Shown in pieces: positions 58,294-64,000 of a stretch of DNA of 64,000 nt; the stretch's first letter is position 1, and every line of letters begins with the position of its first letter. Origin of the DNA: Lentzea flava. Its GTDB lineage: Bacteria > Actinomycetota > Actinomycetes > Mycobacteriales > Pseudonocardiaceae. Where the stretch lies: contig NZ_BMRE01000008.1 of assembly GCF_014648475.1 (NCBI RefSeq), forward strand, positions 176,988 to 240,987. The letters run 5' to 3'. The notes under the pieces were generated by a model, which ran no database searches, had not been told where the DNA came from, and was given only the letters and a program-made list of their open reading frames with translations. The translations under genes and the position numbers were made by a program.

Positions 58294-60008
58294 AACTGCC
58301 GGACGAAGATCGCGCGCTGAGCCCGCACACCGGCCTCACCCGCGCGCACTGGGTGGCCGTCGCCGACGGGCTGCTGGACTCCGCCTGGCGCTTCGCCTCA
58401 CCCGACCAGGCGTTCCTCGACCTGCCGGGCAGGCCGTCGCGCAGCGGCGTGCGCTCCGACGGCCTCGAGGGCTACGCCCGCACGTTCCTCGCCGCCGCCT
58501 TCCGCACCGCGCACGGCGATGATCCGCACAACTGGCTGGAGCGCTACGCCGCCGGTCTGGTCGCGGGCACGGCGGGGGAGTGGCCCGCCATCACCGACGT
58601 CGGCCAGCCGATGGTCGAGTCGGCGTCGGTGGCGCTGGGCCTGCGCCTGACCAGGCCGTGGCTGTGGGACAAGCTGTCCGAGGCCCAGCAGGACCGCGCC
58701 GAGGCCTGGCTGCGGGAGGCGCTGCGGCACGTCCCGGCGGCCAACAACTGGTACTTCTTCCCGTACACGGTGGCCTCGTTCCTCGAAGCGGCCGGCCGCG
58801 GCGATGACGAAACGCACCGGGCGAAGCGGCGTGCGATGGAGCTGCTCGAAGGCTGGTACCGCGGCGACGGCTGGTACTCCGACGGCGACGGCCGCGCGTT
58901 CGACCACTACAACGGCTGGGCACTGCACCTCTACCCGGCGCTGGACGCGTTCCTCGACGGCAGGCCGATCACCACGCACCTGCGTCGCCACCTGGAGAGC
59001 TTCCACCTGCTGTTCGGCTCGGACGGCGCGCCGATCTACTTCGGACGGTCGCTGACCTACCGGTTCGCGGCCGCCAGCGCCGTCGCTCTCGGCGCCGTCA
59101 CCGGCGAGACCCCGCTGAGGCCCGGCCACTCACGGCACCTCATCAGCAACGCGCTCCGGTACTTCCTCGACCGCGGATCGCTCACCGGCGGACTGCTCAG
59201 CCTCGGCTGGCACGGCCCGCACGAGGCGACCCTCCAGCCCTACTCCGGCCCCGCCTCGCCGTACTGGGCGGCCAAGGCGTTCGTCTGCCTGCTCGCCGGG
59301 CCGGATCATCCACTGTGGACCGAGCAGGAGGAACGCGACGGCTCCGACCGCACGCTCGCACTGCCCGGCCCCGGACTGCTGATCCAGAAGCACAACGGCG
59401 TGACCAGGCTGCACAACCACGGCAGCGACCATGTCCGGCCGTTCGAGGGCGAGTACGCGACCGACGACGATCCGCTCTACAGCCGTTTCGCCTACTCGAC
59501 CGCCACCGGCCCGACGTCGAAGCACAACGCGCCGGACAACCACATCAGCCTGGTGATCGGCGGGGCTCGGAGCGTCCGGCGGCGGATCCACCCACTGGGC
59601 GCACGGGACAACTGGGCGGCGTCCTGGCACCTGCCGGTGTTCGACGCGAAGCAGCCGATGGTGCCGGGGCTGCGGATCGAGAGCGTCACCGCTGTGTGGG
59701 ACGACCAGGAGCTGCGCATCCACCGGGTGATCGGGGCTCCGGCCGGGACGAGGGCCGAGCTGACGGGCTGGGCGACCGATCTGCCGGCTCCGCTGGTCGC
59801 GGTCAGGGGGTGGACCGGGGTGGAGTGGCAGGTGGCGCCGCAGGGGACGGCGTTCACGGCCGCGGTCAGCGTGCCCACGTTGACCGCGGAGGTCGAGGGC
59901 ACGGTGACGCTCGCGGCGGTGGCGGTTCTCGGTGGCACGGTGGCGGACGCCGACTGGAACGCCCGCGTCGACGAGGTGCTGAGGCTGACTTCGATCGACG
60001 GCACCTGA
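58290..60008 (+). CDS. DUF2264 protein (putative sugar-active enzyme)
   Basis: 572 aa. N-terminal helical toroid resembling an (alpha/alpha)6 barrel (GVRSDGLEGYARTFLAAAF; ANNWYFFPYTVASFLEAAG; WYSDGDGRAFDHYNGWALHLYPAL) and a C-terminal beta domain. This matches DUF2264, a family related to polysaccharide lyases and glucuronyl hydrolases and usually next to sugar uptake genes. No signal peptide, so it acts on imported sugar in the cytoplasm. Last gene of the ABC operon. The precise reaction is unknown. Confidence 0.88.
   Translation: MKLPDEDRALSPHTGLTRAHWVAVADGLLDSAWRFASPDQAFLDLPGRPSRSGVRSDGLEGYARTFLAAAFRTAHGDDPHNWLERYAAGLVAGTAGEWPAITDVGQPMVESASVALGLRLTRPWLWDKLSEAQQDRAEAWLREALRHVPAANNWYFFPYTVASFLEAAGRGDDETHRAKRRAMELLEGWYRGDGWYSDGDGRAFDHYNGWALHLYPALDAFLDGRPITTHLRRHLESFHLLFGSDGAPIYFGRSLTYRFAAASAVALGAVTGETPLRPGHSRHLISNALRYFLDRGSLTGGLLSLGWHGPHEATLQPYSGPASPYWAAKAFVCLLAGPDHPLWTEQEERDGSDRTLALPGPGLLIQKHNGVTRLHNHGSDHVRPFEGEYATDDDPLYSRFAYSTATGPTSKHNAPDNHISLVIGGARSVRRRIHPLGARDNWAASWHLPVFDAKQPMVPGLRIESVTAVWDDQELRIHRVIGAPAGTRAELTGWATDLPAPLVAVRGWTGVEWQVAPQGTAFTAAVSVPTLTAEVEGTVTLAAVAVLGGTVADADWNARVDEVLRLTSIDGT
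59309..59319. repeat. TCCACWGTGGA palindrome, copy 5
   Basis: TCCACTGTGGA inside the DUF2264 gene, read in a frame giving His-Pro-Leu-Trp-Thr, different from the copies encoding Ser-Thr-Val-Asp. Confidence 0.7.
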
Positions 60009-60051
60009 TCCCGCTCGGGTAACGCGGCGGCGGTGCGGTCGATGTACCGAT

Positions 60052-60531
60052 GTGCGCATCACCCTCCTCGCCGCCGCGTTCCTGCTCGCCGCCTGCACCT
60101 CCACCCAGGAGGCCGCCCCGCAGCAGACCCCGTCGACCCCGACCACCGTCGAGCAGCCTCCCGGCAAGGGCCCGAACTGCGCCAACGCCAACTCGTCCGT
60201 CGTGGGCAAGGCGCTGGGCCTGCGGCTGCAGGGTCAGCGGGAGTCCGTCGAGAAGACGGTCACGACCTGCACGTACGTGGGCTCCGGCATGCCGGTCGAG
60301 GTGCGGTTCACGACGAACGCCACCGCCGCGTCGTTCGCCAAGGGCAAGCCGGAGAAGGCCAAGGCCATCGATGGTTTCCAGGACGAGGCCTACGAGGTCA
60401 CGGCGGGCGGGTCGGAGACCACCCAGCACACGGTGGCCGCGCGCAAGGGCAAGACCCAGATCGAGGTGGTGTCGCCGGCGGGGGTGGAGCCGTCGAAGAA
60501 GCTGATCACGGATCTGTTCGGCCGGATCTAG
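60052..60531 (+). CDS. Small lipoprotein (DUF3558-like)
   Basis: 159 aa. Lipoprotein signal RITLLAAAFLLAAC with lipobox LAAC, then a Thr/Pro/Gln-rich linker and a compact domain with two further Cys (NCANANSSVVGKALGL and VTTCTYVGSG) that could form a disulfide. The layout resembles DUF3558 lipoproteins of actinobacteria, function unknown. GTG start at 60052. Convergent with the methyltransferase gene, overlapping by 4 bp. Confidence 0.78.
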   Translation: MRITLLAAAFLLAACTSTQEAAPQQTPSTPTTVEQPPGKGPNCANANSSVVGKALGLRLQGQRESVEKTVTTCTYVGSGMPVEVRFTTNATAASFAKGKPEKAKAIDGFQDEAYEVTAGGSETTQHTVAARKGKTQIEVVSPAGVEPSKKLITDLFGRI

Positions 60532-60908
60532 ACGGGCACGTCGAAGAACGAGCGCACCCGCGCACCCGGCGCGAGCCACGGCCGCACCAGCTCGTGCGCC
60601 CGCTGGGGATCGCGGTGGAACAACCCGACCCGCACGGCGAAGACCAGGTCGAACCGGCGGTCGCCGAGGTTCATGTCCTCCAGCGACGCGATGAGGAACT
60701 CCGCCTTGCCCGACGCCACGTAAGCGGCGTTGCGGCGGGTGGCGGCCTCGATCATCTTCGTGGAACGGTCGATGGCGGTGAGCGTGCCCGTGGACAGCAG
60801 CTGACACACCATGGTGGCGGCCACGCCTTGGCCGCACCCGATCTCCAGCACCCGGTCGCAGGGCCGGATCGCGAGTTGGTCGACCACACCGCGCAGACGC
60901 TCGCTCAT
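60528..60908 (-). CDS. Short class I SAM-dependent methyltransferase
   Basis: 126 aa. SAM-binding motif I VLEIGCGQGVAATMV, motif II-like AIDRSTKMIEAATRRN and a motif III region FDLVFAVRVGLFH are all present, but the protein stops right after the fourth strand (RVRSFFDVPV). Typical enzymes are 180-250 aa, so this is a minimal or C-terminally reduced form. ATG 60908 chosen. Substrate unknown. Confidence 0.8.
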   Translation of the reverse strand: MSERLRGVVDQLAIRPCDRVLEIGCGQGVAATMVCQLLSTGTLTAIDRSTKMIEAATRRNAAYVASGKAEFLIASLEDMNLGDRRFDLVFAVRVGLFHRDPQRAHELVRPWLAPGARVRSFFDVPV

Positions 60909-60975
60909 GGTCCACATGATGCGTCAGCGCGGCGGGCGGAGCCACCACCGCGGCTCCGCCCGTGTCGTCGCCGGC

Positions 60976-61386
60976 TCAGGCCTGCGGGGCAGAGAGGTTC
61001 ACCATCCAGCGGGTGCCGAACTTGTCGACCAGGTCGCCGTACTCGTCGCCCCACATCTGCTTCTCCAGCGGCGTGCCGATCGTGCCGCCGTCGGCGAGCT
61101 GCTCGAAGTACGTGCGCAGCACCGGGTCGTCACCCGACAGTGAGATGGTCATCGTGTCGCCGGGGTTGTACGGCATTCCGGGCGGCGTGTCGGAGGCCAT
61201 CAGCGTGTAGCCGGCGTCGGTCTCCAACTGGGCGTGCATGATCTGGTCCGCCTGCGGGGAGTCCTGCATGCCGAACTCGGCGAAGGTGTTGATCGTGAGG
61301 TTGCCGCCGAGAACCGACTGGTAGAACTCCATCGCCTGACGCGCGGAGCCGTCGAAGCGCAGGTACGGGTTGAGGCGAGTGGCCAC
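60976..61386 (-). CDS. VOC-family protein (PhnB/DUF1428-like)
   Basis: 136 aa. Glyoxalase/VOC fold of the PhnB type: LNPYLRFDGSARQAMEFYQSVLGGNL, then MHAQLETDAGYTLMASDTPPGM, FEQLADGGTIGTPLEKQMWGDEYGDLVDKFGTRWMVNL. The metal-ligand positions are partly replaced, as is common in PhnB-like proteins. GTG 61386 has GAAGGAGCG upstream. Function unknown. Confidence 0.88.
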   Translation of the reverse strand: MATRLNPYLRFDGSARQAMEFYQSVLGGNLTINTFAEFGMQDSPQADQIMHAQLETDAGYTLMASDTPPGMPYNPGDTMTISLSGDDPVLRTYFEQLADGGTIGTPLEKQMWGDEYGDLVDKFGTRWMVNLSAPQA

Positions 61387-61455
61387 CGGAATCGCTCCTT
61401 CGGGAAGAGACGGACCCGAATACTCGCAAACCCTTGGCACGCCTACAACTTGAAC

Positions 61456-62601
61456 CTATTCCGTCACTCCGGGGTCACCCTGAGCGACCTTGCCCGCGTA
61501 CACGAGTGTGGCTTCCGGGGTGAGCGGGTGGAACGTTCCGGCGCGCACGTCGCGGTAGGCGCGTTCGAGCGGCGAACGCCTGAAGAACGACCGTCCACCC
61601 AGGACCTCCATCGCGAGGTTCACGACCTCGACTGCCTCGACGACGGCCTGGCGCTTGGCCAGCATCACCGTGGTCGTCGACGCGGCGTCGGCCGTGTAGT
61701 CGTCGCCCAGCTCCTCGATCGAGCCCATCAACGACCACCACGAGGTGCGCAGCTTGTAGTCCATCAACCCGATCTGCCGCACCGCGTTCTTCGACGTCGA
61801 CGTCACCGCCACGTCCCGCGCGCCCGCCGCGATGCCGAAGTACGTCGCCCCGCACACCGGCGCGAAGTGCACGACCGCGGCGAACAGCGGCGCGCCGAAC
61901 TCCCCGTACGGCCGGCGCGCCGCGATCTTCCCGGCCGGGATGAACACGTCCTCCAGCACCACGTCGTGACTCGCCGTGCCGCGCATGCCGAGCGTGTCCC
62001 ACGTTTCCTCGATGCGCACCCCGTCGGCGTCGAGAGGCGCGCTGAAGTGCAGCACCTCCTCACCGAGGACCGCCGACGTGGCAACGACGTTCGCCCGCGG
62101 CGACTGACTGCAGAACGCCTTGCGCCCGGACACGAGGAACCCGCCGTCCACCGGCGTCGCCGTCGTGGTGGGCCACAGCCAGTCCGACCCGCCGCTCGTC
62201 GCGATGACCAGGCCTTCCTCGGCCACCCGCCGCAGCACGCCCTCCGCGTCCGGTGCCCCCTTGCGGCGGCGGTATCCCTGCATCAGCGTCAGGTACAGGT
62301 GCATCGTGACGGCGAGCGCGGTCGCGCCGTCGTGCCGGGCGAGCTCGGCCTGCGCGTAGCAGACCTGGCGCATCGTTGCGCCGAGACCGCCCAGCTCCTC
62401 CGGCACGGCCAACGCCAGGTAGCCCTCCTCGCGCATCGCCTCGTACGCCTCGGTCACGAACGTCGCCTCGCGGTCGTGCTCGGACGCGTGGGCGGCCGCG
62501 ATCGCGCCGATGCGGGCGGCCATCGGCACGAACTCGGTGTCGCCGGGTCTGGTGACGGTCGGGAAGGTGCCGGTCACCCGTGGTGTCTCAAGTGTTGTCA
62601 T
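61456..62601 (-). CDS. Acyl-CoA dehydrogenase family protein
   Basis: 381 aa. Three-domain acyl-CoA dehydrogenase: LALAVPEELGGLGATMRQVC in the N-terminal helical domain, a beta domain with GFLVSGRKAFCSQSP and DTLGMRGTASHDVVLEDVFIP, and a C-terminal FAD helical domain ending AMEVLGGRSFFRRSPLERAYRDVRAG. The usual catalytic Glu cannot be fixed by eye. The group includes flavin-dependent oxygenases and hydroxylases. ATG 62601. Divergent from the HxlR gene, which is its likely regulator. Confidence 0.88.
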   Translation of the reverse strand: MTTLETPRVTGTFPTVTRPGDTEFVPMAARIGAIAAAHASEHDREATFVTEAYEAMREEGYLALAVPEELGGLGATMRQVCYAQAELARHDGATALAVTMHLYLTLMQGYRRRKGAPDAEGVLRRVAEEGLVIATSGGSDWLWPTTTATPVDGGFLVSGRKAFCSQSPRANVVATSAVLGEEVLHFSAPLDADGVRIEETWDTLGMRGTASHDVVLEDVFIPAGKIAARRPYGEFGAPLFAAVVHFAPVCGATYFGIAAGARDVAVTSTSKNAVRQIGLMDYKLRTSWWSLMGSIEELGDDYTADAASTTTVMLAKRQAVVEAVEVVNLAMEVLGGRSFFRRSPLERAYRDVRAGTFHPLTPEATLVYAGKVAQGDPGVTE

Positions 62602-62725
62602 GCGACGAACGTAAGAACGCGCAAGGCCCGCAGGTAGTTCTGAAAGTGAACCGGACGGCGGTAACGAACCGCGCGTCGCGGCGGAGACTCACCTGTGAGG
62701 ACGTGTGAGAGCGGAGGCTGAGCCC

Positions 62726-63388
62726 GTGAGGACGTATGCGCAGTACTGCCCGATCGTCCGCGCCGTCGAGGTGCTGGGCGACCGGTGGACGTTGCTGATC
62801 GTGCGGGACATGCTCATCGGTGCCACGCGCTTCAACGAGATCTCCCGCGGCCTGCCGGGCCTCTCCCGCGCGCTGCTGTCCCGGCGCCTCAGGCAGCTCT
62901 CGACCGCGGGCCTCGTCGAGCGCACCGGCGACGGCTACGTGCTCACCCAGGCCGGGGAGGCGTTGCGGCCACTGGTGTTCGGCCTCGCCGACTGGGGCGC
63001 GCGGTACGCGTTCGGCGACCCGCGTGCCGAGGAGCTCGACCCCGAGGTGCTGATGTGGTGGATGCACGGCCGCATCGACACCGGCTCGCTCAGCCGCCGC
63101 GCGAACATCGAGATCCGCATCAACGACCGGCGCCGCACGTTCTGGCTCGTCGTCGAACCCGGTGACGCCTCCGTCTGCTACACCGACCCCGGCCTGGAGG
63201 TGGACGCGGTGCTGGCGTCGGACATCGCGACGCTCTACCGAGTGTGGGAGGGCGAGTTCGAGCTGCTCGACGCCGTGCGCGCGGGCACGGTCGAGCTGAC
63301 CGGGCCGCGGTGGGTGGTGCGCGGCCTGCCGGACTGGCTGAAGCTCAGCCCGGTCGCCGGGATCGTCCGGACCGCTCGCGTCCAGTGA
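62726..63388 (+). CDS. HxlR-family transcriptional regulator
   Basis: 220 aa. HxlR winged helix at residues 1-95 (YCPIVRAVEVLGDRWTLLIVRDMLIGATRFNEISRGLPGLSRALLSRRLRQL), with the conserved N-terminal Cys, and a C-terminal SCP2-like lipid-binding domain (VLMWWMHGRIDTG; RTFWLVVEPGDASVCYTDPG). GTG 62726 with GGAGG 10 nt upstream. A 10-bp direct repeat GTGAGGACGT spans the start (62695-62704, 62726-62735). Divergent from the acyl-CoA dehydrogenase gene; the lipid-binding domain suggests a fatty-acyl effector. Confidence 0.9.
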   Translation: MRTYAQYCPIVRAVEVLGDRWTLLIVRDMLIGATRFNEISRGLPGLSRALLSRRLRQLSTAGLVERTGDGYVLTQAGEALRPLVFGLADWGARYAFGDPRAEELDPEVLMWWMHGRIDTGSLSRRANIEIRINDRRRTFWLVVEPGDASVCYTDPGLEVDAVLASDIATLYRVWEGEFELLDAVRAGTVELTGPRWVVRGLPDWLKLSPVAGIVRTARVQ

Positions 63389-63510
63389 CGCCCTGACCAG
63401 CGCAAACGACCGCGGCGAAACTTTTTGAAGATTTTTCCGGGCTTGTTGTCGATCCGGTGTGGTGGCCGTTCGACGCATCAGTGGAAGGACACAACAGCCT
63501 GGAGGACACA

Positions 63511-63939
63511 GTGACCACCGCTACCGCGACCCAGACCCGCAAGTTCGCCGTCGGCCGTTACGCCACGATCGTCACCCGCGTGCTGACCGGCCTGCTGTTC
63601 GCCACGACCGGCCTGAACGGGTTCCTGATGTTCATGCCCGCGCCGGACCCGAGCACGATGGCGCCCGAGGGCGTGGCGTTCAGCGGTGCGCTCTACGCGA
63701 CCGGCTACATGTTGCAGCTCGCGTCCGGTGTGCAGCTGGTGTCCGGTGTCCTGCTGCTGGTCGGCCGGTTCGTGCCGCTGGCGCTCGCGATGCTGGCACC
63801 GATGGTCGTGAACATCTTCCTGTTCCACGTGTTCCTGGAGCCGAGCGGCACCGTCCTGGCGGTGCTCGTCGTCGCCGCCGAGATCGGTCTGGCGTGGGCG
63901 TACCGCGACCGGTTCCGCCCGATGCTGCAGGCTCGCTAG
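63511..63939 (+). CDS. DoxX-like membrane protein
   Basis: 142 aa, four helices. First helix ATIVTRVLTGLLFATTGLNGFLMFMP, then SGALYATGYMLQLASGVQLVSGVLLLVG, PLALAMLAPMVVNIFLFHVF and a last AVLVVAAEIGLAWAYRDRFRPML. Resembles DoxX/SURF4-type small membrane proteins. GTG 63511 with GGAGG upstream. The upstream 120 bp contain an AT-rich stretch (63419-63441) fit for a promoter. The gene stands alone. Confidence 0.82.
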   Translation: MTTATATQTRKFAVGRYATIVTRVLTGLLFATTGLNGFLMFMPAPDPSTMAPEGVAFSGALYATGYMLQLASGVQLVSGVLLLVGRFVPLALAMLAPMVVNIFLFHVFLEPSGTVLAVLVVAAEIGLAWAYRDRFRPMLQAR

Positions 63940-64000
63940 ACCCCAATGCCGCTCAGTTAACGATCTTGGATGTGGCCGTCTGAGGTCGTGAAGTGGTTGG

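Noticed and set aside
1..64000. tRNA or rRNA genes
   Set aside because: I found no cloverleaf-like or rRNA-like sequence by eye; a dedicated covariance-model scan would be needed to exclude a tRNA fully.

Overview
The window is GC-rich (roughly 70%) actinobacterial chromosome with frequent GTG/TTG starts, many 4-nt ATGA/GTGA gene overlaps, SARP/NB-ARC regulators, a secreted gamma-class chorismate mutase, Tat lipoproteins and a DUF222/HNH (13E12-type) gene. Gene style and codon use suggest a Pseudonocardiales actinomycete (Lentzea/Saccharothrix/Amycolatopsis-like). That placement is inference, not a database result. About 60 protein genes are supported. I saw no rRNA, tRNA or CRISPR array.

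Layout. 0-3.7 kb: 3'-truncated SARP regulator diverging from a patatin lipase plus membrane protein. 3.65-10.5 kb: a sulfonation block. A TetR gene diverges from cysD-cysN-cysC (PAPS supply), followed on the same strand by a four-gene operon (DUF1214 protein, sulfotransferase, SDR, SRPBCC protein) behind a KstR-type operator. 10.5-14 kb: a small membrane protein, a cysteine-dioxygenase-like cupin, a YeiH-type exporter and a LysR regulator. 14-17.5 kb: secreted subtilase, secreted esterase, MarR. 17.5-20.3 kb: amidohydrolase, then a decayed segment with a truncated NB-ARC gene and the 3' end of a signal peptidase gene, then MauE. 20.3-29.1 kb: P450, HEAT-like protein, DeoR, DUF4406 protein, a large HTH-nSTAND-WD40 protein, trpF and a hypothetical protein.

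29.3-47.7 kb: GT87 membrane glycosyltransferase, DUF4360 secreted protein, class II glutamine amidotransferase, class A beta-lactamase, two secreted clan-A glycosidases, Sir2 plus DUF4419, S4 protein, chorismate mutase, STAS, GT1, heme peroxidase plus DoxX-like protein, MFS and a secreted serine hydrolase. 47.7-49.8 kb: a cobalt-type nitrile hydratase whose beta subunit is split into two genes, and a TIGR01777-type epimerase. 49.8-51.6 kb: a DUF222/HNH gene inside a 95-bp inverted repeat, with 67-bp tandem repeats. 51.6-60 kb: XRE/MFS pair, then a DeoR-HTH/LacI-sensor regulator with a sugar ABC operon (binding protein, two permeases, hydroxyacid dehydrogenase, DUF2264). 60-64 kb: lipoprotein, methyltransferase, VOC protein, acyl-CoA dehydrogenase, HxlR, DoxX-like protein.

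Most notable signals: (i) the PAPS/sulfotransferase block with a local TetR operator and a KstR-like box; (ii) an apparent one-base deletion splitting a fused cysNC; (iii) a deletion scar joining two head-truncated divergent genes; (iv) the inverted-repeat-bounded HNH element; (v) an interspersed 11-bp palindrome TCCACWGTGGA, five exact copies, all inside unrelated genes and read in different frames; (vi) a three-gene nitrile hydratase.
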